A stretch of DNA of 64,000 bases, taken from NCBI GenBank assembly GCA_027886175.1, contig JAJNNQ010000023.1:5008501-5072500 (forward strand). Direction: 5' to 3'. Of the stretch, positions 45,301 to 56,610 are shown in pieces (the stretch's first letter is position 1; each line of letters opens with the position of its first letter). This DNA comes from Phylloscopus collybita. Lineage: Eukaryota; Chordata; Aves; Passeriformes; Phylloscopidae. The notes beneath the pieces were generated by a model. That model had not been told where the DNA came from. It made no database searches and was given only the letters and a program-made list of their open reading frames with translations. The position numbers were made by a program, and so were the translations under genes.

Positions 45301-48300
45301 ATCTCCATAGAGGTAGATAATTATACAGAAATAGAAGAGGTTGACACCCACTGCAGAAAAAGAAAATATTGTCCAGATTCAGCAAAGCACACAGAGACTC
45401 TTGGTCTCTGCATTTCAAATGTACAAAATTTTTAAGATCTCAAATCACCATTTGCCTCCATAGTTTCTGCAGCAAACTCCACCCAAGCTCAGGGAACTTA
45501 CCATGGAACAGGAACTGATGGGGCATGAGGGGGTCTCAGAGCTCCACTCTGCCTCCTTCAATACCTGGCATTGGCACTAAATAAACCCTCTAGTTCAAGC
45601 CCATCCTGCAGTTAAGACCAACAGGTCTCAGAAAAGTGACCTGCCAGAAGCTGTCAGCCCTGAACAGCCACAGGCAAACATCCAGGTGATGCTCTCAGAG
45701 TCAGTGTTAGCACAGCCTGGCAAAGTGAAATGCAGAGAGAATGTTTTCAGGCTCTGCTGATTCCAAATCCTCTGATTTCAAACCTGCAGGACCTTCACAA
45801 TATGGATTTGTAGGGATTTGGCTCTGCAGAGCTCAGATTCCAATGGACTGAAATGGAGCTGCTTTGGGAAATTCCCTACCACTGGCAACTTGAACCAAGG
45901 TACCATCCTGCAAAGCTTCAAAACTGTTTCTGCATTCCACTTACCCTGATGCCACCACATACACTGTTCCTGCCCCTAGTCATTTTTTGGATAAGTTTTT
46001 TCTCTGTGTTTTTTTTTTAATTGTTTTTAATTTAAAACTTGCCCTGCTTTCACCTATGAGATTAAAAGAAAATCTTACACAAATTAATTGGGTGCACAGA
46101 ACAGCCTTACTGAGGCACGACAGGATACTGCTGTGAAGGGCTAAAATCTAAAGGGATAAAGAAATGCTTGATGAGACTCCAGGATTCTCCTCTTGCAAGC
46201 AAATCTGTATAAATCTCACCAACAAATTGGAAGATATTTTATTTCAGAGTCAGATGAGTTACAGAATAAAAGCCTCAAATTTATTTAATTTAGGAAGGTG
46301 ACATTGAAGGAAAACAGCTCAGAAACCTGCCCATACTTTCAAGTTGTGATGCCACCTGATGCTTAATCCCAATGCAGCTTGAGCAAACCTCACACTCACA
46401 GCTGTGACAACTATCAAACAAGGATAACACTACCACAGGAATGAGGAGTTATTCCTACAGTGCTTGGGTGCCCCAAAGCTTTACCATGTTCTGCCATCAT
46501 ACTGCCCCTGGATCTCTGGATGTCAGGAAACATTATTAGGCACTCCCCTTTGTTTAAATAAATGATTCCATATGCTGAGCCTGCTTAGCACGAAAGGGGC
46601 TGTATCAGGAAAGCACTGAGAGAACTTCACTGCTTCTGTACAGTAGCACACTAAATCAGTGCTCTGGAGTTGTTCCTGGAGACAAATGGACTTACTACAG
46701 AAATTGTCAGATCATTCTATATAGTTCTCCCCTTGCCTTCTTGCTCTGTGAAAGATGTCTTCACAGTTAGGGAGTCCCTGTGTTGTTCTGGAGACAGCAA
46801 CAAACTACCTACCAGTCTTCTCCAATTTTCCATTAAAAAGGGTTGAAGGTTCTAAAAAATATCTGACACAGGACAGAAGCTGCAGAGACATGAAGCTCAG
46901 GACTGTACAGACTCAGATAGATACTCTGTTTTGGGATCTGTGCCTGGTCTCAGGACTCAGCTGCCCCACACATACAAAATAAAGCTGACATAAACCAGCT
47001 AAGCCAGAGCAGCAGCCCCATCCTCAGCCAGCACCCCCATTCCAATGCAGACCTCTCTGTGTGCAGGAAGCACAGATGACACTCCTCTCCCAAACTCATC
47101 CTCTCCAAGACAGGAAGACTTTAGCAACAGCTCTTTTATAAACTGCTGCTGACCCTCCCTGATCAATACTTTCATTACTGGTTACAAAACGGAGTGAAAA
47201 AAAAAAGCAATTACTTCCTGTGAGGAAACAGCGTGATAGATGTGCCTAGAATCTATTACTGCAATAAATGACTGCTCAGTCCCAGAAGAAAGCACCCAAC
47301 ATTAAAAAAAAAAAAATTAAAACAGGAAAAAAAATAGTTTTAGAGCCAGCTCTTTCAAAAGAGCACGCAGTCTCTTCACAGCCTAAACCTAAGTCAGCTC
47401 ACTTTAAGAAAGCAGACAATCTGAAATTGAGATTTATCCCCAGCTTACCGCCTAGGACTGCAGATTCAACTCCTGTCAGATTGCTGAAAATAAAAATCAG
47501 TCAAGGGAAAGGAGCAGAGAAGTCACTAGAAATCAGGGGTTTTGAGGTCTACTGCACAGCTTTCATCAGCCTTCCCCCTGGAAACTGTAAAGCCCTCCAT
47601 CACCCCGGGTTTGGAGCCATACTTCGTATATCATGAGTAAACACCCAGGTATCTGCCAGCTGTGAAATCTCACAGGCAGGTGCTTGGAGCTGGGAATTCC
47701 CCAGTGTGGCTCAGTTTCTCAGCACTAAGTGGTCACTGGGTAGCTGCCCTTGCTGAAGGCTCCTCTGTGCAGCTGAGGGGAGGGAGCACCTCAGCAGGGA
47801 CCTGCAGAGGGAGGCCCTTCACCTGTCTGTCTCTGCAGCCACTGGAAGGCCAGAGGGTTCTATGAAGCAGGGACAGGGATGGAGCTCACTGCTGAGCTCA
47901 GACAAAGGGAAAGCAGCAAGTGAGTTACAGCTGCCCCAGGTCCTTTGCTGCAGGCACCTCATCCCATCTGGAAATCACAAGCAGGGTCAGGCCACGGCCT
48001 GCAGCTGTTCCAGCCACCTTCCTGCAGATGGATTCATCCCTTTTCCAAGGGCTGAGGAGACCCTGGGGAGGATCCCTAACACAGAAATCAGATAACTCTG
48101 GCTAAAGCAACATTAAGAAGAGGGATTAAGATTTAAGAGTACTAAGCAGTTTATTTCACTTTGCTTGGAAGCTACACCAGTAGAGGAGAGAGAACATATA
48201 TTCCCAGCACCCTCTATTGGCTGAGCACCAGAGAGGCCCAGAACCTGCCTGGCTTCTGGGGGTCTTTTCCAGCTCCCCTGTGAAGCACATGCAATGAAGG

Positions 48301-51300
48301 GGCCTCCTGAAACTTGATGAGAACATTGATTCCTGTGATCCCCATCCCTCCACAGCCCAATACTCAGCAATACTGCTAAACCCTGTTAGATGATTGCTCT
48401 CAAAGCACTTCTCAAATGTTACTCCTCAGAAGAACATCAAGAGACAGGGATGTGTTCACCATGTCTTACACACAGCAAAGCAAACAAGCAAGAAAACTTG
48501 CCTATGGTCATAACAACTCAGTGGCACAGGCAAGACCAGGAACAAAATGTTTCTGACACACTTCACTTCTCTGACTAAAACCACGGCAGCCTAGTCCAAG
48601 GCAGATTATTTTAATAGCCCTAAGTGATTCAAATCTACAAAATCCTGAAAGAGGAATGCAAGAAAATTATCAAGTTTTTTTTTAAATTAACTTTTAAATA
48701 AAAAAATAAAGTTCAAAGAATATTCACTCCTTAAGCCCAGCTGTCCTTCAGAGGCAACAGCTTTATGCTGGCATAACACTGATGTAATGTAGTGGAAAAA
48801 ACCCAGCCTTCCATCACCTCTTTGCAAGGCGGCCAGCAAACAAGGGGAAACATCACTTTCCACAAAAAATGGAGCCTGACAGGCTCAAAACTGCACAGCC
48901 ATGGTGTCTGATGATGTTTTGGCTCTGCACAGCATTTCACTGTGCTGCTTTCCAGGTTTCAGTATCCTCATCGCTGTGGTTTGCATTTCTATCATACACA
49001 GCAATGGATGGGGCTTTATCAGAGCAGGGCTACAAGTTTGTTCCCGGGCATTTAAAGACATTTAAAAGCAAAAAGACAAGCCAGCTGTCTATCACATCCT
49101 CAGCAGGGACCTTTTCAGCAGTTCATGTCCCAGCTCTCTCGATGATTCCCCAGATGCAGACAATTCCTAGAGGCTCCTGTAAGAAGTCTCCTCCCTTCAG
49201 ACTGCTATTTACAAGGCTCGGGGAAGCCTGAATGTCTTATTCTTAAATGCTACAACCAAAATGCAACAAGAAACACTACAGCTGGGCTCTACTGCTTCAG
49301 ACAGTGGGGATCACAGAGGACAGATGCACTTCAGAGGTAGGTGAAGTGCAATCAGAAAAGGCACTGACTTTCACTTGCCTATATGAAGAAACTGCTCCCA
49401 TAACCTGCAATGTTTTGCTGGTTTCATGCCCACCACAGCAGGTTCTGGCCCACTCATCCCATAAATACTTTATAGGAACACCACACAGGAGGATGAATAC
49501 AGTCCACAGAGAGAAAGAACAGCATATTTGGGTGGAATTATCACAAACTCAGGATGCAAACCCCCACTGAGAAGCATGCAAACTTATGGAACAGCCACAA
49601 CATGCAGGAGGACCCAAAGGACTTTTGAAAATGCTCATTGCTTACCTTTATTGAAGAACATGGAAGCCATCTGGCCCATTTCCACCCTCTCAGTGATTTC
49701 AAAGATATTGGCTGAGCCACGTCTCTCTGCAAGTTAAAAAACAAGAAGTGTTTCACCCAGTGCCTCCAATAAGGCCTGAGGCCAGATTACCTGGATACTT
49801 GGGAAGCTCTAGCAGCAATTTGAAGGACAGTATGTACAACTCCACAGCTGCAGAGTCACTGGGCCAATTACCCTGCTAAAGCTGGTTTAAAGGTGTTTAG
49901 AAAATAAGATGTTCTCATCTTAGTGACCTAGAGGGAAAAGATCTTTATCAGGCTTCAGAAGGCAAAGTGAATTCTCAATGAGTCTTATCTTGCAAGTGCT
50001 GAGGACTTTGGGACAAATGCATGTGGAATTAAGGGTGAAATGGACAGAGGAGTCCACTGGAACACTGCAAAGAGGCCTCAGTGAAAGCATGAGCTGGGTA
50101 CTCACGAACTGACAGGATGGGCCGTGTCTCTGCTCGCTCGTAGCCATCCTGGAGGAGAACATCACTGTCAGACACTCCAGAGGAAGAATCCTCATCTTCA
50201 TCATCCTCCTGGATGAAAAGACCAGAACACACTGCTGGGATATCTGTTACCCACAGTACAGGCTGTGCCACCCCTAGTGCCATGGTCACTTCCAGACACT
50301 CAAAGGAAGGTCCAAACAGGGAGGGGAGGACATGCAGGCAAAGGCAATACCAGGGAGCTCAGGGGATGCTGTGGAGGGCAGGAAAGGACACCAGCAGAGC
50401 AGGCTGAAGTGAGTGACAGGCTCTGCTGTCCCAGCCCAGGTCACACACACACAACAACACTGCCCAATTCATGTAGTGATAAGTGGCACACGGAAGTTGG
50501 AAACTTCAGGAGATCTGCGGTATTGCAAAGAAAAAAAATAAATCCAAGCATATCTGGCCAGCACAAGCAGGTCTAGTTCCTAACTCCATCCCACTAACTC
50601 CAAGCCAGGGGTCTAAATCAGTGCAAACAATTATGCCTCCCTCTGATCCAGTAAAGCCACAAGTAAGTTTTACAGCAAGGACATAATTCAGAACTGTCCA
50701 CAACCTGGGATACTGCCCAAGTAACAGCAAGGACATCCCAGCCTGTCCCAGTTAAATGACCTGAGATCAGCAAGGATTTATAATCCTCAGCACACTCCAA
50801 ATAGCACCAATATATTGGCTGCCACCTCTCCACATTCATTGAGCAGTGCTTCTGGGCAAGGAGAGCGTGATCAGGAAGAAATGTGAACAGCACAAGAGAT
50901 TTTTCAAAGCAGGAGCAGAAAATCCCGTCTTTAATGAGCAACCCCACAGGGAACTAACAGCTATATTTTACATGGCAAAGTTAAGTACACTAGAAATTTA
51001 TTTCTTTAGAGTTAGTAATGAGGTAAGGCAAAGATGCAGGAGAATGCCAGGAAAATCCTACAGGATAAAACAACAGGAGGAAAAGGAGAATTAAACCACA
51101 CACAAACCTTGCGTTTTTCCATTCTCTTCCATCTCAGCTGGGCATTTGCAGCAGCCATGGCTTCCACCACAAAGGTCGTAGTCATATAGCTACAAAGAAT
51201 TAAATTGGTATCATCAGTAATAGTCAAGAACTGTCACTGAAGAGAGATGGAGAATAATTCCCATCTGCTTGTAGGAGCCAACAAACAAACCAAGACAATC

Positions 51301-54300
51301 CTTTCTCCAGCTCCCCACACACTGTTTTGATAGTGTTTCATTTCAGTTTATTGCTCCCTTCTGCTCTTGAGATTCAGGTGTTTAGGCAGACCACAATGTG
51401 CAGTAAAATACAGCAAATCTTCAGATATAAGATGACACTTGGGGTATTTGGAAGGCACATTCCTGGTGTTCCTGTGGGTTGAAGGCAGCAAAGAACTGAC
51501 CTTTGCTAGAAAGCAAATTTCCTTCCTCTTTTTAGAACCCAGGACAAACCCAGTTCTATTCTGAAGCTCATGGCAAAGGTACTCTGGGTCCCTTAAAGAA
51601 TCTTACACATGGCATCAGAAGCAAAGCAGCAGTACAAGAACAAGGAGCACATCACACATGTAGGCAAATACTGGAGGCCAGTGAAAGAGCTGTCCAGGGA
51701 GACAGGGAGAGCCACTTATGGAAGGAATATCATTATCTCAGCTAAAATCAGTCCTATAATATTAATCAATAAATTTTAAAACCCCCACAAATCAATCTTA
51801 TTTAAGGCTTTAAAGTGGTTTCTCACTGCTTCAGGAACTGAACTCACCTATCAAGCTCAAATAAGAGATCAGTTTTGCAAGAATAAAAGGAAGTGCTGAG
51901 TCCTGTGTAGCAATTTCCACCGAGGCTTTTCCTGCACTAAAGGTGCCCAGGGGGCATGAGGAAGTCAGAAGTACCAGAACAAAAGCAACAGAGATCCCAA
52001 GGCATGCAGCACTTTGAGCTGTGTCTTTTCAGCTTAATCCAGTGCAGTTCTGGTGCACAGATTTGGAGGTTTGTGTTCTCCTACTGACCTTAAAGGATTG
52101 TCTGCTGGTGCTGAATTCCATATATTGAATTTATGCTTTTAAACTAACATAGCTAAGAGAAATTGCTTCTAAAACTCCCAGTTACTGGTATCCCCACAGA
52201 TATCATTTTACCAAGCCTTTGCAGCACCCAGCTCTGAGGTGGGGCACTCACAAGCATTTGACTGTACAGTGTCCCTGCACAGCAGCACAGAACAGATCCC
52301 AAAAGCTCTGCCTCCAAACCAAGGGCACGTTCAGGCTGGCAGGGCTGGTTACTGAAAAGGCTGGCACTTCAAAAGTCTATCTGTACAAATGGCAGGAGGG
52401 AATTTTGTTTTGTTTTATTTTATTTTAAAGCAAGAAGCAAGCAGGGATTCCCAGCTCACCAGAAGATGGCAATTGTAGCAGTAACTCCTTAGAAATCAGT
52501 GCTGTATCCACAGCCTTCAGCTCCACCTGCTGCTCCAGCAGGGAGGCACCTGGACAGGGGCTCACAGTGTGACAAACAAGGGGCCATCTCCAAGGTCTTG
52601 AGAGGCTAAGAGAGGCCTGGAATTTGTGTTCCTGACACACCTGCAGCTGTGAGAGCACTGCCAGAAGCCAAAAGAAAGCTTACATATCTGCAAGTCACAA
52701 AGCAAAGACTGGACCCTGTGCCACCTGTTGACCTGGTTGGTGTTTGGGGAACTGATCTGTGACAGAGGCATGCACAGAATGTATCCACAGTGAGGACAAT
52801 GTCAAAAAGGTAGCTGGGATAAAGTCCCAGAAGACTCTGGACTGTAGGAAAAGTCCTTCACATCAGTCAGGAAATGGGATATACCAGAGAGTCAGGAAGT
52901 GCATCCCTCCAAATCAGGTCCACAGGCAACACCACCACAGAAACCAACACTCAAGGAGCAGAGGGACAGAGCACACAGGAAAACAGAAAAAGTCTTTGCA
53001 CTGTCCTCACCCAGCTGAAGCTCCCAGTCCCGTAAAGACACACACACATCCTACCTCATAAATCCCAGGAACATCAGGAGGATGAGGCTGACGAGCCACC
53101 CTGCTGTGGCAAAGGCCTTGGGCATGGTCAGGGCTCCTGTTCCCACGATGAGGTTGAACATGTACACCAGGCCAACCTGCAATCAGCCACATGATTCAGC
53201 ATCAGAGTGTGCCAGAAATCATCCAGAACACCTCACACAGACCCTGATTTAAAAGGAGAGGGCAATCCTTGAGCCAGCAGGCTGGGAACAAGTCCATGTG
53301 AGAAATAACTGGAGGAGGGGACTGAAATCCAAAGAGAAAAATGTAGGTGTCAGCACATTTCTGGAGAAACTGATACTCCTCTCCATTTTTCTAATTATTT
53401 TAAATGACTTTTTCTCTCTAACTTGTAGAGTTATAAAGTACCTGAGGGGTTTTTTGTTTGCTTGTTTTCATGTCACTGCCTTCTACCAGATGGTCTGTGC
53501 TGTGGGTTGAGGTCACCCCATTTTTTCTGACCTGAACACAAGTAGTTACAACTTTGTACCTTCCAGGACCTTTTATTCCCAGCCAAGCAGGAAACAATCA
53601 AACACAATTCTCATTCAAAGCCTGCTTGCCATTTTACCAGTAAGAAGATGAGCATATTCTGAAGAAGGGATTTTACTTCCTGAAAGGATTTTATCTTCTC
53701 TGGCAATGAGCTTTTCCAGTGTCCAGAGACAAAAGACAACTCTGTACTTGGACAGAACCCCCCAGGCCTGGTTCTAAATTCATTGACTTTACTTTAAAAA
53801 AATTTAAAAAGAGGTTATAAACTCAGTCTTGAATTTAGCTCAATTCAAGATCAAAACCTGCCAAAGTTGTTGTGCTTTAGTGTTTGGGGTTTTTTTAATA
53901 TAGGTCAGAGTCCCTTCAGAGGAAAGGCAGTAAAGAGCTGTGTATTAGCAGACTTTTCTGGGTGTGGAGCAATTAACATCAGAACTATTCCCCAGTGACT
54001 GTGAGAGCACTTCACTGGCATAAGCACAGCAAATTCATCTTTTGCTGAACATCCCAGAATGATGATTTTCCTTTGGTCAAGCAGAACTGAGAATGGTGCC
54101 TGTAATGTTCAGCCTGGTTAGACATCTTCAGGGAAAGAGGAGAGTCTCAGCCTCTGAGATTCCTCTAGGAAATTCATGCAGCACCAGCACAACAACATAA
54201 GAGCAGGTGACTAATCTTTGAGGGTCCAGACATCCCAGTTACTGTTTTACTTCTCCATTGCCTCAGTTGTGACCTATTTCTGCAGCCTAATATCCACTTC

Positions 54301-55104
54301 TCCTACCTGTAATCATTAACATGGAGACGAAAATTTTAAAGCATTTAAAATCCAACACATAGATTTCAGGGCTGGTTCTAAATTCATTGACTTTACTTAA
54401 AAAAAAAATAAACAAACCAAGAGTTTATAAAGTGTTGTTTTTAAAAGCTGACATTTTGTGAAGACTTGTGGCTATGAAAACCAGTATTTCCAGTAATATA
54501 GGAAAGCAGTAATTGGCTCTGCAGTTGCATAAGACACCACATTACAGGGAAGAAACCTCTTAATTACTCACTTTCTGTGAAGTGGTATAAAACAAATTAC
54601 TGCAACAGCTGTAAGTAAACTTCTCTAAATAAACTTTGAGAAATTCAGGGGAAAACATTTATATAAAGCAACAAAAAGGAAGAAAGTGGGATAGTTTCAA
54701 TGTCCTATTCCCCCCTGTTTATGATAATGACAATTTGAGTTGATGAAAACATTACCAAAATGTAAGAAAGTGGGCAGAAGGATGAAGAGCTGGTATGGAA
54801 CATGAAGCCCTTTTAGCACTTTTAAATCTATACTTTAAGTATACATCATCCCTTTATGAGAAGTGATTTGTGATGTAAAAAAACCCCACATAACTACAAA
54901 CACTAAGGATCTTTAACCACCCTTTGACCTCCATCATCTCCTGAAATGCTGAAGTTATGTCCATGAGGAAGTAGGATTTGCAAACACAATGCTGAGGAAA
55001 GCCAATTTTGAAAAAAAAAAAAAAGCCTTGTGACCAAAGCCACAAGCAGTGGAACTTACATAGGGAGAGTAAAGCTCTCCAGTGTCAGTGATGCCACCTG
55101 CCAT
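14623..55104 (-). CDS. TMEM104: TMEM104, transmembrane protein 104 (complete, 9 coding exons)
   Basis: Multi-pass membrane protein of the amino acid/auxin permease-like superfamily; its substrate is not established. Coding exons in transcript order: 55060-55104, 53055-53176, 51108-51189, 50106-50208, 49646-49726, 45251-45350, 44360-44468, 28024-28117, 14623-15383. They sum to 1497 nt, 498 codons plus stop, close to the human protein as I remember it (about 496). All junctions keep phase. Landmarks: [15 protein letters not shown] start, [12 protein letters not shown] in the first helix pair, [15 protein letters not shown], an acidic Ser/Asp-rich loop, [62 protein letters not shown], and a C-terminus ending LSESKL. 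About ten or eleven hydrophobic helices. Its head faces NAT9 across a CpG-rich promoter and its tail faces GRIN2C. Confidence 0.97.
15498..15596. promoter_or_regulatory. GATA and TCF/LEF motif cluster with hairpin
   Basis: Three GATA words (TTATCT at 15498 and 15519, AGATAA at 15591) and two TCF/LEF-type words (CTTTGATG at 15504, its inverse CATCAAAG at 15535). The two TCF words are arms of an inverted repeat, CTTTGATGCACC against GGTG(CTA)CATCAAAG, around a 12-nt loop. Function inferred only. Confidence 0.35.
15757..15770. repeat. (CA)7 microsatellite
   Basis: Short perfect CA run in TMEM104 intron 8. Confidence 0.9.
17756..17792. repeat. 37-bp direct repeat, copy 1 (inside the CR1)
   Basis: Matches 18720-18756 at 36 of 37 positions (T/C difference in the middle). 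It sits exactly where CR1 ORF2 sequence stops and the CR1 3' UTR begins. Confidence 0.95.
18720..18756. repeat. 37-bp direct repeat, copy 2 (CR1 ORF2 in place)
   Basis: Collinear copy within CR1 ORF2, encoding [12 protein letters not shown] on the minus strand; likely source of the copy at 17756-17792. Confidence 0.95.
23432..23466. repeat. (ATGGG)7 pentanucleotide repeat
   Basis: Seven 5-bp units in TMEM104 intron 8; the fourth is ATGCC, the rest perfect. Confidence 0.95.
26723..26736. repeat. poly(A) tract
   Basis: 14 A in TMEM104 intron 8. Confidence 0.9.
28024..28117 (-). CDS. TMEM104: TMEM104 coding exon 8
   Basis: Encodes [20 protein letters not shown] and [11 protein letters not shown] on the minus strand, bounded by CTTCCAG and GTGAGT. 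Starts in phase 0 and ends one base into an Ala codon. Confidence 0.96.
28820..28976 (-). mobile_element. CR1 LINE 3' fragment
   Basis: The plus strand shows the reverse complement of a CR1 tail: CATAGAATTACAGAATGG, GGTTGGAAAGGACC, then CCAACCTGGCCTTGAACACT and TCCAGGGATGGGGCA. It is 5'-truncated at about 28976, and only the 3' UTR and extreme end remain. Confidence 0.9.
29870..29885. repeat. poly(A) tract
   Basis: 16 A in TMEM104 intron 7. Confidence 0.9.
32456..32512. repeat. AT-rich low-complexity tract
   Basis: TATATATTTATATATTTTT-like stretch of nearly pure A/T. Confidence 0.9.
33151..33196. repeat. Tandem repeat, 15-16 bp unit
   Basis: Three near-perfect copies of GTTAAATGCATGATT (33151, 33166 and 33182), differing only by an extra T, followed by a decayed fourth (GTAAAATGCA). 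Confidence 0.95.
34771..34840. promoter_or_regulatory. Cluster of GATA-type words
   Basis: CTGATA occurs three times in about 40 bp (two forward near 34772 and 34803, one inverted as TTATCAG near 34789), followed by AGATAA near 34837. Candidate binding cluster, unproven. Confidence 0.2.
40280..40670. promoter_or_regulatory. CpG-rich islet inside TMEM104 intron 7
   Basis: About 27 CpGs in 390 bp, dense at 40370-40420, 40490-40570 and 40640-40660, in an intron that is otherwise CpG-poor. No coding exon or retrocopy recognised. Could be an internal promoter, an enhancer or an unmethylated relic. Confidence 0.4.
43911..43963 (+). mobile_element. Degraded CR1 3' end
   Basis: ATGGACTCAATGGTCCTTGTGAGTCCCTTC-like sequence, then TAACTCTGGGTA and TATTCT, matching the sense of a CR1 terminus (GGACT..ATGA..GGTCCCTTCCAACCC..ATTCTATG). 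It lies opposite in orientation to the other two CR1 copies. Confidence 0.7.
44360..44468 (-). CDS. TMEM104: TMEM104 coding exon 7
   Basis: Encodes [20 protein letters not shown] and [16 protein letters not shown], a luminal or extracellular loop with two N-glycosylation sequons (NHS, NDT), then a helix start. Begins by completing a Cys codon and ends in phase 0 before GTGAGC. Confidence 0.96.
44469..45250 (-). other. TMEM104 intron 6
   Basis: 782 bp between GTAAGT and TTTCCCAG on the minus strand. Nothing further recognised. Confidence 0.85.
45251..45350 (-). CDS. TMEM104: TMEM104 coding exon 6
   Basis: Encodes [20 protein letters not shown] and [14 protein letters not shown], a hydrophobic helix and its loop. 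Acceptor TTTTCTGCAG, donor GTAAGT; ends two bases into the Cys codon. Confidence 0.96.
45351..49645 (-). other. TMEM104 intron 5 (4.3 kb)
   Basis: Unique sequence with A- and T-rich patches near 46010, 47305 and 48680. No repeat family or gene recognised. Confidence 0.8.
49646..49726 (-). CDS. TMEM104: TMEM104 coding exon 5
   Basis: Encodes [18 protein letters not shown] and MASMFFNK, the cytoplasmic segment before the next helix. Acceptor CTTGCAG, donor GTAAGC; two bases complete the Gln codon begun in exon 4. Confidence 0.95.
49727..50105 (-). other. TMEM104 intron 4
   Basis: 379 bp between GTGAGT and CTTGCAG on the minus strand. Nothing further recognised. Confidence 0.85.
50106..50208 (-). 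CDS. TMEM104: TMEM104 coding exon 4: acidic loop
   Basis: Encodes [20 protein letters not shown] and [14 protein letters not shown], an acidic Ser-rich cytoplasmic loop with possible casein-kinase-2 sites. Phase 0 start; ends one base into a Gln codon before GTGAGT. Confidence 0.96.
50209..51107 (-). other. TMEM104 intron 3
   Basis: 899 bp with donor GTTTGT (non-A at +3 but G at +5) and acceptor CATCCAG. A short CA-rich patch lies near 50440. No other feature seen. Confidence 0.8.
51108..51189 (-). CDS. TMEM104: TMEM104 coding exon 3
   Basis: Encodes [20 protein letters not shown] and KRMEKRK, a helix end and basic cytoplasmic segment. Begins with the last base of a Ser codon; ends in phase 0. 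Confidence 0.95.
51190..53054 (-). other. TMEM104 intron 2
   Basis: 1.9 kb of unique sequence with a TTTTGTTTTATTTTA-like tract near 52400. Nothing else recognised. Confidence 0.8.
53055..53176 (-). CDS. TMEM104: TMEM104 coding exon 2
   Basis: Encodes [27 protein letters not shown] and a Leu-rich helix to GFM: the permease-like first helix with its GTGALTMP break. Acceptor GATTGCAG; ends two bases into a Ser codon before GTAGGA. Confidence 0.97.
53177..55059 (-). other. TMEM104 intron 1 of the coding part
   Basis: 1.9 kb, AT-rich in its second half. Nothing recognised besides scattered short A/T runs. Confidence 0.8.
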
Positions 55105-55121
55105 CAGGAGATGGAGAGAAA
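55060..55121 (-). CDS. TMEM104: TMEM104 coding exon 1 with start codon
   Basis: Start codon at 55104-55102 begins [15 protein letters not shown], close to the known TMEM104 N-terminus, then GTAAGT. A CTCTGCAG acceptor ends at 55122, so 55105-55121 is 5' UTR spliced from an upstream noncoding exon. An upstream in-frame ATG would lie in the intron and is not used. Confidence 0.9.
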
Positions 55122-56550
55122 CTGCAGAGCAAAGCCAGAAGGGTAATTTTGGGAGGGTGTTTTCAACTTCTGTCGCCTTCAACCTAGGGAAACATCACAA
55201 CACTGTGTTATCTTTGCTGGAAAAAGGAAGAGCTCACAAGTTAGCTTTGGCACATCGGTTTTCTGGTATTTGAACAGATTTCAGTAGAAATCATCAGATT
55301 TCAGGATCTTGCCCTTCAGATAGACCCCACTCACCAGAAGCACTGGATTCAATACTCTGTGAGAAGTTTTCATACCTGTTTAACTGGTTTAAAAACAACC
55401 AAAAAGCCCTGCCCCTTCACAGCATGTGATGACCAAACTTCATCTTCTCCAAACAGCCAGAGGGGCTGTTTCACACAACTAAAACCTCAAGAGGAAAAAC
55501 AACTGCCTTGAGGATGATCTCAAACTGCTGCTTTCCATGCAGCTACGACTCCTTGGAAACACGTGCCTCCTGCAAATCAAAAAACCAGCCTAAAGTCTCT
55601 TCTACTAAATTCAAGTAAAGAAATAAGTAGACAAATGAAAATACTGGACTTATGAAAGACACACCAAGATGCTTTTCACACACCAGCATCTCCAAAGCAG
55701 AAGCATTTGGGAAGCTTTACATTGTTTCAAGAAAACTAGACGTGTATTGGGGAACTGAAGCCTTCTGGAAAGTTTCAGTGTCAATGATTAGCCATAAATG
55801 AATTAGGATCTTCACACTTCTACATGTGTGGCTCCTACTCAGCCACACTAGCTGGGACAAACCACCAGCACAAGCTAAGCTCCACTAAAAAACCCAATTA
55901 TAAGCTTGTACACCCACGCTGAACGCCAGAAAAGAATCAGGCAGTATAGGTCACTGAGGTCAGAACTGGACCAGCCTCAGAAGAAGAGATCAAACATCAC
56001 CTTTTATAACAAACCTCGGCTCAAAACACTGAAGCCAAACTTGGAAAACCCAGAGGAAGCAGCAAGAGAACGGGACACTCCAGGACGCGGCCGGGGACAG
56101 TGTCCCCGTGCAGGCCCCCACCCTGGGAGGGGGAACCGACCCCAGGGCTCACCGGGGGCACCAGAGCCCCCCGCTCCTACCCCGGCCTGGCTTCCCCCGG
56201 GCCTGTCTCACAGATGGAACGCTGCTCGCCCCCGCTGCCCCTTCCGGGGGAACTTCCCCCGCCCCACAGAGCGCCTACAAAGCCGGCAGCCCCCCTCACC
56301 CTGCGGCCTTCTCCCCACGCCCGGGTCCCACCGCTCCGGTGCGCACCCCGCCCCACACCAGGACTCTCCCCAAGGCCACTCCCAGCCCGTCGAGCCCCTC
56401 CCCAGCCCTCATCCCACGCTGTCCCCACACAGGGCCGCCCCCAAACCTCCTCTGGGGGCCGCGTCCCACCCGGGGCCCCCCGGGAGCCCCCGGCCCCTCA
56501 CCGGCGGCAGCAGCTCGTGCCGGCAGCCCCGCCCCCGGCCGCGTGGGGGC
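55122..56550 (-). other. TMEM104 5' UTR intron
   Basis: About 1.4 kb. The half beside the promoter (56050-56540) is extremely GC- and CpG-rich and so carries long chance ORFs on both strands (for example 55906-56598 plus). Confidence 0.6.
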
Positions 56551-56556
56551 ACTCAC

Positions 56557-56610
56557 GGCGCACGCGCTGCCTCAGCGCGGGGCCTTCCGCGCACGTGACT
56601 GGCTGGCGGG
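56557..56610 (-). other. TMEM104: TMEM104 noncoding first exon (predicted)
   Basis: A consensus minus-strand donor GTGAGT lies at 56551-56556 inside the CpG-rich region. Splicing it to the 55121 acceptor would supply the 5' UTR. The transcription start is not defined; other donors (GTGAGG near 56500) are possible. Confidence 0.45.
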